A DNA stretch of 64,000 nucleotides from Pseudoalteromonas sp. G4 (GTDB lineage Bacteria; Pseudomonadota; Gammaproteobacteria; Enterobacterales; Alteromonadaceae). The position numbers and the translations under genes were made by a program. Position 1 is the stretch's first letter. Every line of letters begins with the position of its first letter. Of the stretch, positions 7,319-16,803 are shown piece after piece. The stretch covers positions 62,001-126,000 of the forward strand of contig NZ_JAPEHW010000003.1 in the NCBI RefSeq assembly GCF_028875915.1, written 5' to 3'. Below the pieces are notes generated by a model. That model was not told the DNA's origin. It did no database searches and saw only the letters and a program-made list of their open reading frames with translations.

Positions 7319-7606
7319 ATGTTTATTATTTCACTCACCTATCAAGTGCCACTTAACGAGGTTGATAAATTTATACCTGAGCACATTGAATACCTAAATG
7401 CCCAATATGAAAAAGGGCATTTCATTTTATCCGGCCGAAAAGAACCAAGAACAGGTGGCGTGATCATTTCAACCATTAACGATCGCAAAACACTTGAGCG
7501 CGAACTCGCACACGACCCTTTTTATCGTGAAAACATAGCCAGCTACGAGATAACAGAAGTTACACCGACTAAAGCAGCCACCGAGCTGAAGTTTTTGATT
7601 GATTAA
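7319..7606 (+). CDS. YciI-family protein (95 aa)
   Basis: Small ferredoxin-like fold protein of the YCII-related family: MFIISLTYQVPLNEVDKFIPEHIEYL, then GHFILSGRKEPRTGGVII, then HDPFYRENIASYEI. The conserved His-Asp pair of the family is visible in EHIEY and AHDPF. Enzymes of this fold include dehalogenase- and muconolactone-like proteins; no specific reaction can be given. The ATG at 7319 is preceded by AAGGA. Confidence 0.85.
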   Translation: MFIISLTYQVPLNEVDKFIPEHIEYLNAQYEKGHFILSGRKEPRTGGVIISTINDRKTLERELAHDPFYRENIASYEITEVTPTKAATELKFLID

Positions 7607-7775
7607 ACAATGTCATTTAGGCATGGCCGTAAAGTAACAAAATCACACTGCTAGTGCTCAAGTATTAATACACCAGAGCAAGGTTAATATGCGTATCGCC
7701 AAAAATAATGTGTTGTTTCACATTTTGTCATCTTATTGTGCTGTAATGGAAAAATCTTAACCACAAAGGCAATAT

Positions 7776-9008
7776 ATGCGCGCGATAATTTTAATAATGA
7801 TTGCACTTCTTAGTGGCTGCCAAAGCATGTCACACACGCATAACCAAAACGTTGACGTGGGTATTCGCCCTTATTATCTCGTCTCGCAAATGGATCAGTC
7901 GCCGCTTAAAAGTCTTCTTGAAAATTGTGATGCAAATAGGTTTAAGCAGTCTGATTTTTCAATAGGTCATCGCGGAGCACCGCTGCAATTTCCAGAACAC
8001 ACCAAAGAGTCTTACCTTGCTGCAGCAAAAATGGGTGCAGGCATTTTAGAATGTGATGTCGCTTTTACTAAAGACCAAGCCCTAGTATGTAGACATTCAC
8101 AATGTGACCTACACCAAACAACAAATGTGCTGGCAAAGCCAAAACTTGCTAAAAAATGCCGCATACCTTTTACCCCAGGCGATAAAACGCTTGGCAAAAA
8201 AGCACAAGTAGAATGCTGCACCTCGGATTTTACTCTCGCAGAATTCTTACAATTATCAGGCAAAATGGACGGCGCCAATGTGTATGCCAAAACGCCGCAA
8301 GACTACCTTGCTGGCACACCTAATTGGCGAACAGACTTATACGCTGCTAAAGGTACCTTGATGACGCACCAGCAAAGTATTGAGTTATTTAAGAACCTTG
8401 GCGTAAAAATGACACCTGAGCTTAAAAAGCCCCAAGTAACAATGCCGTTTGATGGACTGTCACAACACGAATACGCAAAAAAGCTAATTAGTGAATATAA
8501 ACAAGCGGGCATTTCACCCAATGATGTTTTTGTGCAATCGTTTGAACTTGCTGATTTGCAATATTGGATTAAACACCATCCTGATTTTGCCAAACAAGCC
8601 GTGTACTTAGACGATGGCTATGAACAAGATAATTTTGATCACAATAACCCCGCAACGTGGCAACACAGCATGAGCGAATTAAAAGCCATGGGCATCAATA
8701 TTATTGCGCCGCCGATTTGGGTGTTGGTAAGTTTAGATGAAAACAATCAGCTGATTGAGTCTGCCTATGCGCTAGAGGCAAAAAAAGCAGGGTTAAAAAT
8801 AATTACATGGACATTAGAGCGCTCGGGGTTACTTACCGAAGGCGGTGGTTTCTATTATCAATCAGTTAAATCGGCCATTAAAAATGAAGGCTTCGCTTTT
8901 GAACTGCTTGATTTTCTAGCCAAACAGGTAGGCGTAATTGGAGTATTTAGCGATTGGCCCGCCACTACTACGTTTTACAGTAACTGCGTATTAGAGCAGT
9001 CACTGTAA
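7776..9008 (+). CDS. Glycerophosphodiester phosphodiesterase, lipoprotein
   Basis: A 410-residue GDPD family enzyme that would hydrolyse deacylated phospholipids to glycerol 3-phosphate and an alcohol in the periplasm. The N-terminus is a lipoprotein signal with lipobox LLSGC (Cys15). Catalytic elements are seen: GHRGAP (His65), PEHT, ECDV (Glu92, Asp94) and RH at 106-107. The protein is longer than GlpQ-type enzymes owing to an insertion around 120-165. It stands alone, convergent with the histidine kinase gene. Confidence 0.9.
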   Translation: MRAIILIMIALLSGCQSMSHTHNQNVDVGIRPYYLVSQMDQSPLKSLLENCDANRFKQSDFSIGHRGAPLQFPEHTKESYLAAAKMGAGILECDVAFTKDQALVCRHSQCDLHQTTNVLAKPKLAKKCRIPFTPGDKTLGKKAQVECCTSDFTLAEFLQLSGKMDGANVYAKTPQDYLAGTPNWRTDLYAAKGTLMTHQQSIELFKNLGVKMTPELKKPQVTMPFDGLSQHEYAKKLISEYKQAGISPNDVFVQSFELADLQYWIKHHPDFAKQAVYLDDGYEQDNFDHNNPATWQHSMSELKAMGINIIAPPIWVLVSLDENNQLIESAYALEAKKAGLKIITWTLERSGLLTEGGGFYYQSVKSAIKNEGFAFELLDFLAKQVGVIGVFSDWPATTTFYSNCVLEQSL

Positions 9009-9026
9009 GTAATTTTTTATAAACGA

Positions 9027-10757
9027 TTATTGCAGATGCGCTAAAAAATACTGCGTATATTCTGAAAGTGCGTTTTCCCAGGCATTTTCTACTAGCGAAT
9101 CAAACTCGCTATCAAACTCGGCTAGTGTTGCTAATAAGCACTCTTTCCAAAGTGTTAGCATCGCATCATCAATGCCCATGGCTTGGTGTTTTTTGAGCAT
9201 GGTTTTAGCATCAGGTGAATGAAAAATGACATCAAGGTTACCTAAATTTTCTACCATAAGATTGATCGATTGCAGAATCATTGTTTGTTGGCGAGCTAAA
9301 TCCACATTAGCAAATAATCGCTCAACTTTAGCGTCGCTATTGATCAGCTTGTCATGAAATGATGAATAAAACTGATAGTTATCCAAAGTAGCTCGACTAA
9401 AGCTGCTTTTAAGTAAATTTCTATCTTCGTCTGAGGTGTCAAAGTTTATACGAACCTGAGTACCTTGATTAGGCGCACTTTCAATCACCAATTGCCCGTT
9501 TAATGAACCAGTCACTAGGTTGTGCACGATATTCATGCCTAAGCCCATGCCACCAGCAGCCCTACCAGTAGTAAAAAACGGATCGAGGATATGTGATTTT
9601 GTTTGCTCATCCATGCCAATGCCATTGTCAGCGACTAACAGCGAGTAATTAAATGCTCTGCCAGTAAGTGCAATTGTGATTACCTTGTCATCAATAGCAA
9701 ACGTTTCTGGAAAAGCATGTTTAATTGCATTCGACACTAAATTGGTGATCACTTGTGCTAAACGCGATGGATAAGATGTTACTACTAGTTTTTCACATGG
9801 TAATTCAAGGTTTAAGCGAATTCCGGCACCGCGTAACATAGGCTTTAAGCTGTTTGCAATTGAGTTTACCCACTCTGCTAAGTTAACGTCACTTTTAGGG
9901 TCTGAATGAAAATCGGTTGCCATTTGTTTAAAGTTAACAACCAATTCACTGGCTCGATTTAAATTAAATTCAACTCCGCTACTTGCCTCTTTTGCATCGG
10001 CAATAAAAGTGGTGAGATCGCTTTTGCTAAGCGTGCCATTGTTCAGCTTGGCTTCAAGTGCTTGAATGCCTGAAATCACCGTAGAATTGCCAAGCACCGC
10101 AACTCCTAACGGAGTGTTTACTTCATGTGCTACACCTGCAACTAAGCGGCCAAGTGATGCTAGTTTCTCTTGCTCTATCAATTGTTTTTGTGATTTTTTA
10201 AGGCGCTCAAGCGCATTTTCAAGTTCAAAGGTACGGTAAGCTACTTTTTGCTCAAGTGACTGATTAAGTTCAAAAAGTGCTTTCTCTTTTTCTTCACGCT
10301 CTAATTCAGCAGAAATACGCCCTGCAAATAATTCAAACAGCGCGGCAATCTCTTTAGCATGAGTGATGGGCTGGCTGTAAAGCGCCACAACTAAGCCAAA
10401 CACAGCCCCTTTAGAATCGTGTAATGGTGCGCCAATATAGCCATCGATGCCCATATCTATTAAAAGCTGATCTTTAGGGTATAAATTACAAATTGCACTT
10501 GGGAAAATACAGGTCGAATCTTCACTCACATCTGCACAGGGGGTGTGCTCTAAGGAATATTCAAAATTGTCAGCAAAATCATCCCCTGCCACCAGCGACA
10601 TGGTTTTAGACACATTGCGCTCGGTATCTAACTTTGCAATAAAGGTAAATTGCGCGCCGATAGACTTATGCAGTTGCATTGTAATGGTATCTAAAAAGTC
10701 TTTACCATAGGTTGATTTAAGTGAGGTGATTATGTTGTCTATGTCAAAATTTAACAT
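9027..10757 (-). CDS. GAF-domain sensor histidine kinase
   Basis: A 576-residue soluble sensor kinase. Residues 10-150 look like a GAF domain, 152-200 form a coiled coil, and the HisKA H-box carries His211 (GVAHEVNTPLG). The ATPase domain shows the N box NLVSNAIKHAF, the G1 box VADNGIGMD and the G2 box GGMGLGMNIV. A C-terminal region of about 110 residues after the kinase domain is unassigned. It is downstream of and co-directional with the DUF3369 response regulator, 63 bp apart, so the two form a two-component pair. No membrane segment is seen, so the signal is cytoplasmic. Confidence 0.9.
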   Translation of the reverse strand: MLNFDIDNIITSLKSTYGKDFLDTITMQLHKSIGAQFTFIAKLDTERNVSKTMSLVAGDDFADNFEYSLEHTPCADVSEDSTCIFPSAICNLYPKDQLLIDMGIDGYIGAPLHDSKGAVFGLVVALYSQPITHAKEIAALFELFAGRISAELEREEKEKALFELNQSLEQKVAYRTFELENALERLKKSQKQLIEQEKLASLGRLVAGVAHEVNTPLGVAVLGNSTVISGIQALEAKLNNGTLSKSDLTTFIADAKEASSGVEFNLNRASELVVNFKQMATDFHSDPKSDVNLAEWVNSIANSLKPMLRGAGIRLNLELPCEKLVVTSYPSRLAQVITNLVSNAIKHAFPETFAIDDKVITIALTGRAFNYSLLVADNGIGMDEQTKSHILDPFFTTGRAAGGMGLGMNIVHNLVTGSLNGQLVIESAPNQGTQVRINFDTSDEDRNLLKSSFSRATLDNYQFYSSFHDKLINSDAKVERLFANVDLARQQTMILQSINLMVENLGNLDVIFHSPDAKTMLKKHQAMGIDDAMLTLWKECLLATLAEFDSEFDSLVENAWENALSEYTQYFLAHLQ

Positions 10758-10820
10758 GGTATTTATCCCGTCACTTTACTTATCAATTCACATACATGCT
10801 CTGTAAAAATCTCGATAAGT

Positions 10821-11627
10821 TCAATGGCGTCCTCCCACGACTGCTTCTAAGTCCTCTTCATTGTTATAGTAAATTCCTGCAAAATTGCCATCATAAATAA
10901 GTGATTGAGCGGTTGCCACTCTATCAATAAACGCAGGCAGATTAATGCTAGGCGAATCGTCAGCTTGTGCATTTACAACTGTCGTATGTGTGCTTTTAAT
11001 GTTAATCATGGATGCTTTTCGTTTACTGATAACCAGTTCAGCTTCATAGGCATCCAATACATCACTTAGATAGGTAAGTAAATTACTCGAAAAGGCTTCC
11101 AGATCATTGAGTTTATCTACTTTCAGCACAGAATTAAGCAGCGCTTTAAGGGCATTTTTATAATTACCTAAACGAGAGATATCGCGGTAAGAGCGAAGTG
11201 CGACATAAAATAGATGGGTTAGGCTTTCTAAGGTAATTTCTGTTTTTGCTTTATAGCCATCAATGTCGTAATTTTTAATCACTTCACTTTCTGGAGCCAT
11301 ACCGGCTTGACCGGTTCTAAGCACTATTCGCGTTTGCGTATTTTGCAGGGTATTACGAATATAATTGACTAATTTAAGGCCTGCATCATCCGTTTCCATC
11401 ACTACATCGAGCAATATCACCGCAATATCATTATGCTGCTCTAATAACGCTTTGCCTTCCAAACCACTGTAAGCGCTATAAAACTCAAGCCGACGCCCCA
11501 TAAATTCAAATGACTTCATCGCCAGCTTGGTCGCTTTATGCACTTCAATATCGTCGTCTACAATGACCACTTTCCACGGTTTGCGATTGTTAACTACTGT
11601 TTCGGTTTCTGCTGCGAGCCAATCCAT
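10821..11627 (-). CDS. Response regulator with receiver and DUF3369-like domain
   Basis: A 268-residue protein. Residues 18-140 form a receiver domain with acidic pair Asp24/Asp25, phospho-acceptor Asp74 (ILLDVVMETDDAG), Thr105 and Lys126. The remainder resembles the DUF3369 sensory domain usually followed by an HD-GYP phosphodiesterase or other output domain, but the protein ends without any. It may act by protein contact or feed back on the kinase encoded just downstream. Confidence 0.85.
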   Translation of the reverse strand: MDWLAAETETVVNNRKPWKVVIVDDDIEVHKATKLAMKSFEFMGRRLEFYSAYSGLEGKALLEQHNDIAVILLDVVMETDDAGLKLVNYIRNTLQNTQTRIVLRTGQAGMAPESEVIKNYDIDGYKAKTEITLESLTHLFYVALRSYRDISRLGNYKNALKALLNSVLKVDKLNDLEAFSSNLLTYLSDVLDAYEAELVISKRKASMINIKSTHTTVVNAQADDSPSINLPAFIDRVATAQSLIYDGNFAGIYYNNEEDLEAVVGGRH

Positions 11628-12015
11628 TTTGAGTCCATCATTTTTTATTATTGTTCAAACTTATCAATAAAAGGTGACTATCAAAAGGACTTACATCAAA
11701 GCTAAGTGAAAAGAAGCAAAAAATTTGTGATTAAAAAAATATTTTGGTGTTCAGATATGTCATTTAACGAACAACAATCGCCTTTTCATAAAAGCCAAGT
11801 GCCATACATTCAATGCATATTACTAATGACTTTATCAAACACATGTAAGACACTGAGAAAATAACAAACAACAACAAAACTACGAAAATTTGCTAAATTT
11901 CTAATAAAAATAAGCAAATGCAACTGCCAGTTGACAAAATTCCACGCCAGCTTGCTAGTGTGCAACCAGCGTAATTACTAATCTGAAGGCAAGTTCACAC
12001 ACAGAGTAAAATAAA
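11628..12015. other. Divergent intergenic region
   Basis: AT-rich spacer between the minus-strand response regulator and the plus-strand XRE regulator; it must carry both promoters. No terminator, palindrome longer than eight bases or small gene was recognised. Confidence 0.5.
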
Positions 12016-12993
12016 ATGATCCTATCAGAGAAAATTATAAAATGCCGAAAGCAACTAGGCTGGTCACAAGAAGAATTAGCCGAAAAAATGGCTGTTTCTC
12101 GTCAGTCTGTTTCTAAATGGGAAAGCACAAACAGCATTCCTGATTTAAATAAAATAATTAAATTAGCCGAGCTATTTAATGTCTCAACTGACTTTTTATT
12201 AAAAGATGAAATTGAAGCGGTTGAGCATTTAACAGAGCAAGACAACAACGAGGTTAATCAAGTAAGTCTTGAGCAAGCTTTGGACTATATCAAAGCGAAA
12301 AAAGAGCAAGCGATACTCACAGCAAAGGGCGTTGCATTTTTTGTTTGCTCAGCCGTACCATTATTTTTCTTATTAGCATTATCAAACACCGCAAGCGTTG
12401 CATTAGATAAAAAAGTAGCAACGGTTATGGGCATAATTTCTATTTTTTTAATGGTTGCAGTCGGTGTAAGGCTGGTAATTCAAACTAATGGATTTAAGCG
12501 CAACCTTACATTCATAGAAAAGAATAAGTTTGAGCTAATGTACGGTGTTCACAGTGCAATTAGCGAAAAACTCGATGGGTTTACACCCAGTTACAACAAT
12601 AAAGTATCGCTCGCGGTTACTTTGTTTATTTGTAGCACTGTCCCTTTACTGCTTGTTGTGATGTTGATTGGTCGCGCTGATCTCACCTTACTTATGCTCG
12701 CGGTATTATTATTTTTAGTCACACTAGGCCTTTGGATAATTATCCCAACATCAAGCGAGTTCGAAGCATACAAGCATATTTTGAACGAGGGCGATAAAAA
12801 CCGAGAGCTTACTCAAAATGAGCGCAATGCGATGAAACTAGCGCCCTTTTATTGGCCACTGGTACTCGCTATTTTCCTAGCGTGGAGTTTATGGACGATG
12901 AACTGGGGTGTAACTTGGATTATTTGGCCTGTGGCAGGTGTTCTCTTTGCAGCCTTGGTGGGTTTTATGGGGCTTTTAACAAAAGAAGAATAG
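12016..12993 (+). CDS. XRE-family regulator with C-terminal membrane helices
   Basis: Residues 5-60 form a helix-turn-helix of the Cro/CI type (LGWSQEELAEKMAVSRQSVSKWES). After a charged linker come two pairs of transmembrane helices near 103-122, 131-153, 199-218 and 221-245, and another pair near 277-320. Such membrane-anchored XRE proteins of 200-350 residues are common in bacteria; their signals are mostly unknown. It stands alone, with ATG 16 bp after an AAGGCAAG-like site, and no obvious target operon beside it. Confidence 0.85.
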   Translation: MILSEKIIKCRKQLGWSQEELAEKMAVSRQSVSKWESTNSIPDLNKIIKLAELFNVSTDFLLKDEIEAVEHLTEQDNNEVNQVSLEQALDYIKAKKEQAILTAKGVAFFVCSAVPLFFLLALSNTASVALDKKVATVMGIISIFLMVAVGVRLVIQTNGFKRNLTFIEKNKFELMYGVHSAISEKLDGFTPSYNNKVSLAVTLFICSTVPLLLVVMLIGRADLTLLMLAVLLFLVTLGLWIIIPTSSEFEAYKHILNEGDKNRELTQNERNAMKLAPFYWPLVLAIFLAWSLWTMNWGVTWIIWPVAGVLFAALVGFMGLLTKEE

Positions 12994-13042
12994 CCACGTG
13001 ATAAGTCGCTTAGTTTTATAATACTGAGCGACTTTATTAAAT

Positions 13043-13687
13043 TCACAGCGATTGGTAATCCGCCAAACTTAAGTTTTCTTTTTCACACACTGTTTGTATA
13101 GCCGGATGCTTCGCAAGTTGTTTTAAATAACGTGATAAATGAGTAAAAGCGAGCGGCGGCTTTTCAAATTCATCTGCCCAAACACAAAGCATAAACAAGA
13201 AAAAGTCACAGGCACTTATCATTTGCCCAAGCAAATAAGGTTTATCGGCAAGTTCGTTATCAAGCAGCGCTAACATTTCGGTAATTCGTGCTTCTTGGGC
13301 CTGAATAATCTGTGTTGTGTGCTGAGGCTCCAGTGTGTGTTTTTCAGGGTAAAAATACAGCATAAGTTCAGCTTGAACTGTATTGGTTAAGTACATCATC
13401 CACTGGAAAAATACCGGGCGATTACTATCACCTAATGGCGGGATCAAATTAACATCTGGGTGATTTTCAGCTAAGTGAATGCAAATAGCAGGGCTTTCAA
13501 AAATGGCAGTGCCGTTATCAATTAAAGTGGGAATACGCCCCGCAGGGTTTAATGCCAAATACTCTGATGATTTTTGTTGATTACTTTTTCTGTCTACTTT
13601 TATCAACTCATACTCTACGCCTAACGCTTCAAGTATAAAATGCGGTGCCATACTGGCATTAAGCGGATAATAATATAACTGATACAC
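13043..13687 (-). CDS. Glutathione S-transferase
   Basis: A 214-residue cytosolic GST. The N-terminal thioredoxin-fold domain shows a catalytic-type serine in NASMAP (Ser12), NPAGRIPTLID and the glutathione-binding ESPAICIHLAE; the C-terminal helical domain spans about 85-205. It would conjugate or reduce electrophiles with glutathione. It is monocistronic, convergent with the XRE regulator. Confidence 0.9.
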   Translation of the reverse strand: MYQLYYYPLNASMAPHFILEALGVEYELIKVDRKSNQQKSSEYLALNPAGRIPTLIDNGTAIFESPAICIHLAENHPDVNLIPPLGDSNRPVFFQWMMYLTNTVQAELMLYFYPEKHTLEPQHTTQIIQAQEARITEMLALLDNELADKPYLLGQMISACDFFLFMLCVWADEFEKPPLAFTHLSRYLKQLAKHPAIQTVCEKENLSLADYQSL

Positions 13688-13811
13688 AAACCTTTCCTTT
13701 TAAATGAGTAATAAATTTAAATCATACAGTTAGAAATATACGAGTTTATAGCTGGAACTAATTAAGCATTACGATGTAAGTCGATTAGTGCGACCACAAA
13801 AAAATCGAAGG

Positions 13812-14231
13812 CTACAATTTGGCCCATTGCTGCCTTAGGCCGGATAAGTGAATCAAACCGATTGTAAGACAAATGGTTGAACTCCAAAGCCAAAATTCAG
13901 CACTTCTTCCCATAGGTTGATAAATCAAAAAAAAGCCCGCTATCCCACGCGCCAAATAGATAAAGGTGATTAAAATCAATGCTAAGCGAATCAATGGTAA
14001 TTTTTTGATAAGCCCAGCAGCGGAAAATGCATATGCTGACCACGTTGTAAGAATAATAAAGATAACGCTGGTGACGATTGTTGGCTGGATGCTGCCTTGT
14101 TCGGCAAGTTGTGCCATCTCTTCACCAGCGCCAAAAAAACGATACCAAGGTGCACCAAAATAAATACACCCTAAGTGTAATAGCGCAGCAAAAGCACTTA
14201 ACGAGCCGCCAATAACAAAGTATTTATTCAT
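13812..14231 (-). CDS. Four-helix membrane protein, paralogue of cassette gene 2 (139 aa)
   Basis: Four hydrophobic segments at about 5-25, 48-72, 78-100 and 112-132. It aligns along its whole length with the protein of 5325-5780, including LHLGCIYFGAPW against WHLLCIVGGPSW and AFSAAGLIKKLPLIR against AFSAVGLIRKLPLLR. Function is unknown. It is the first of its pair seen in an ordinary chromosomal setting, on the minus strand beside a GNAT gene. Confidence 0.75.
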   Translation of the reverse strand: MNKYFVIGGSLSAFAALLHLGCIYFGAPWYRFFGAGEEMAQLAEQGSIQPTIVTSVIFIILTTWSAYAFSAAGLIKKLPLIRLALILITFIYLARGIAGFFLIYQPMGRSAEFWLWSSTICLTIGLIHLSGLRQQWAKL

Positions 14232-14272
14232 TAACTTCCCATCCTTTAAAACATTTATGCAGTTACCAGTTT

Positions 14273-14683
14273 TTATATAAACTTACACATACCTAAACCA
14301 AGCGGCTCTCCTGTCCGTGATTGATAGCCAAATTGCTGATAAAATGCCTCTTTTCCATGAGCGGCTAATAAACCAACTGTCGCTCCTGGAGTTATCTGCT
14401 TACTCAAATAGCGTTCAATTTCTTGCATTAGGCTTTTACCAATTCCTGCGCTTTGAAAGTCGGGGTCAACGACAATATCTTGTAAGTAAAAATACATTGC
14501 ACCATCGCCAACAACCCTGCCATAGCCGACTAGGGTGTTATCTATTTCTATGCAAATATGAAATAGCGAATTTTCTAAGCTCTTTGCGACAACTGATTGT
14601 GCGGGGGTTTGCCATCCCACTTTATTTCTGAGCGCCATAAAATCAGTAATATTGGGAGCTTGATAATGTTTAGTGAATGACAT
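14273..14683 (-). CDS. GNAT-family N-acetyltransferase (136 aa)
   Basis: Compact GNAT fold: LVGYGRVVGDG strand, LQDIVVDPDFQSAGIGKSLM carrying the acetyl-CoA binding Q/RxxGxG/A loop, and the C-terminal AAHGKEAFYQQFGYQ. The acceptor is unknown. It lies in a small minus-strand cluster with two membrane proteins and a GST. Confidence 0.88.
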   Translation of the reverse strand: MSFTKHYQAPNITDFMALRNKVGWQTPAQSVVAKSLENSLFHICIEIDNTLVGYGRVVGDGAMYFYLQDIVVDPDFQSAGIGKSLMQEIERYLSKQITPGATVGLLAAHGKEAFYQQFGYQSRTGEPLGLGMCKFI

Positions 14684-14704
14684 CTTGTTCCCCCAAATAC
14701 ATTG

Positions 14705-15028
14705 CTAGTTAAATAGGTTTTGCCAAATAAAACAAACTAAAAATAAACTCACGCCTGCAAAAAGAAACGTTTTTTGCACTGTACTTTTTACGAGAGTGGG
14801 CAATCTAAACGAAGAAGATAACAATTGATTTAATGGGGTAAAAAAGAATTTAGGGGCCAGACCAAGGCTAATTAAAATAAGAAAAATTGAAAAAAGGGTT
14901 ACTAAGTCAATTAGGTGCAGGCCGTTATAAACAAAGTCATATGCACCAGTAGATAGAAACAAAAACCCAATTACAAAACACAGTGCGGTTGCCACACTTT
15001 CTCTTTCTGATTTCACTTCGAACACCAC
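14705..15028 (-). CDS. Hypothetical membrane protein (107 aa)
   Basis: Unrecognised protein with three or four hydrophobic helices (15-33, 38-58 and 85-105) and a basic loop between the second and third. The start is a GTG at 15028. It ends 22 bp before the GNAT gene on the same strand, so the two are probably co-transcribed. Confidence 0.6.
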   Translation of the reverse strand: MVFEVKSERESVATALCFVIGFLFLSTGAYDFVYNGLHLIDLVTLFSIFLILISLGLAPKFFFTPLNQLLSSSFRLPTLVKSTVQKTFLFAGVSLFLVCFIWQNLFN

Positions 15029-15221
15029 TTTCCCTATTTTCGGGAAATTTATATCACGTTTTGTAAGGCATTGTCAGCAAATTAGTTTTTTGTGAATTGT
15101 TACTAAATATTAAGGTTAACAACAAAAATAAAGTTGATTTCATGGAGGCATGTTTTATCAAGGTTACTTTCTGTTATGCTAGCCATTCTTTTAATTGCAC
15201 AATCAACGTATCTAAAGACCC

Positions 15222-15692
15222 ATGAAGTCGCTTAAAATCTTAATTTTTGCTTCAATATTTTTTATAAGTCCAGCTTTTGCCAACCAGCTAAAACCTTTTA
15301 CTAGCGATGGCTGTAGCGCGTTTCCTGATGGCACATTCGAACAAAATACGTTGTGGTTAAATTGTTGTGTGGCACATGATTTAGCTTACTGGCAAGGTGG
15401 CACATATCAACAGCGAAAAGACGCCGATATTGAATTAAAAGAATGTGTTGCTGCAGTTGGTGAAAAACAAATTGCTAATTTAATGCTTGCTGGCGTACGT
15501 GTAGGCGGTTCGCCGTTTTTTCCAACCACATTTCGTTGGGGGTATGGTTGGCCCTACCCAAAACTTTATGGTGAATTAAGTAAAGAGGAAATGGCGCAAG
15601 TCACAGCTCATCTAGATGAAAATCCAACTCTTAAATCATTGATAAGTACGTCTGAGAATAGTGAAAATAAGAAGAAAAATCGGATGTTCTAA
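15222..15692 (+). CDS. Secreted phospholipase A2-like protein (156 aa)
   Basis: A signal peptide ending AFA-N (cleavage near 20) precedes FTSDGCSAFPDG and WLNCCVAHDLAYWQGG. The CCxxHDxxY motif (Cys48, Cys49, His52, Asp53, Tyr56) is the catalytic and disulphide signature of the phospholipase A2 superfamily, and DGCS resembles its calcium loop region. The product would act in the periplasm or outside. The lysine/asparagine-rich tail has no known role. It is monocistronic. Lipid hydrolysis is inferred from the motif alone. Confidence 0.7.
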   Translation: MKSLKILIFASIFFISPAFANQLKPFTSDGCSAFPDGTFEQNTLWLNCCVAHDLAYWQGGTYQQRKDADIELKECVAAVGEKQIANLMLAGVRVGGSPFFPTTFRWGYGWPYPKLYGELSKEEMAQVTAHLDENPTLKSLISTSENSENKKKNRMF

Positions 15693-15919
15693 TTCTCAAT
15701 TGAAAATAATTATAAAATCACTCAATTAGCAATTTCAATATTTTAACTTTCCTTTATTGCAATTTACCTAATATTAAAAAACATATAAATACAAAAACTT
15801 ACACTTTATTGAAAGCCATATAACCAAAAGTAAACTGCTTAAAACTATAAAATTGTATACATTATATAATATATGCTTTACATTATTTTTACATTCACAA
15901 CAACAGGAAGCTTATAATA

Positions 15920-16759
15920 ATGAAAGCAATTGCACCTATTGCCCTTGCGGTATCCACCCTACTGTTCTCAAATTTAGCCGATGCGAAAGGTCGCCCAACT
16001 AGCGATTCAATTTTGCCTTACCAATTTACCTGTAGCGCTAGCTTAAAGTTTCAAGCGCAAGATATGACACAACAACAGTTTATTGATAGCTGCGCGCTTG
16101 TTGGTGCAGAAGAAGAATATTTCCACCAACGATTAGAAACGGGTTATCAACCTGTAGCAGGCGATTTAAACGAAGATTTATTAATGGTGATTTTTGACAA
16201 TTATCGTCAATACGACCGTTATGGATTCCGTTTATTTGGCATCAATACCAATAATGGTGGTATGTACATCGAAGGTAATGCTGAAGACCCGAATAACCAA
16301 GCAACTTTTTATGCGCATGAAGCTGATTGGTTGAGACCTGAGTTTTCAATTTGGAACTTAGAGCACGAGTATGTGCATTACCTTGATGGCCGTTTTGACC
16401 TTAAAGGTAATTTTTCTGATTACCCTGAAAACACAGTGTGGTGGAGTGAAGGCCTGGCTGAATATATCTCGCTAAAAGACGCAAACGATGACGCAGTTGC
16501 GTTAGTTCAAGGCAACTTCCAAGACCGTACACTAGATCAAGTATTTAATACTAATTACTCAAATAGCAGTGATGAAATTTACCGCTGGGGCTATTTGGGC
16601 GCACGTTTTATGTTTGAGAATCATATGGATCAAGTACGTAACATTCGCGCTGCTGCACGCGATGGCAACTGGACAGATTATCAAACCATTCTAGCGGATA
16701 CCGCTGCCAACTATGAACAACAATGGCAAAGCTGGTTGGTCGCATTAGCTGGTAACTAA
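15920..16759 (+). CDS. Stand-alone M9 (collagenase-type) metallopeptidase domain
   Basis: A signal peptide ending ADA-K (about 22) is followed by a gluzincin domain with zinc motif HEYVH (149-153) and the third ligand Glu177 in NTVWWSEGLAEYIS. Both match the catalytic subdomain of bacterial M9 collagenases. Typical Vibrio and Clostridium enzymes are 600-1000 residues, with an activator domain before this part and PKD/PPC domains after it. Here only 279 residues exist, so the protein may cleave peptides rather than native collagen. It is secreted and followed by a signal-peptide coiled-coil protein gene 44 bp later. Confidence 0.85.
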   Translation: MKAIAPIALAVSTLLFSNLADAKGRPTSDSILPYQFTCSASLKFQAQDMTQQQFIDSCALVGAEEEYFHQRLETGYQPVAGDLNEDLLMVIFDNYRQYDRYGFRLFGINTNNGGMYIEGNAEDPNNQATFYAHEADWLRPEFSIWNLEHEYVHYLDGRFDLKGNFSDYPENTVWWSEGLAEYISLKDANDDAVALVQGNFQDRTLDQVFNTNYSNSSDEIYRWGYLGARFMFENHMDQVRNIRAAARDGNWTDYQTILADTAANYEQQWQSWLVALAGN

Positions 16760-16803
16760 TATTAAATTTTAATCACAAGGATGTGATTTTCATTGGAGTT
16801 TAT

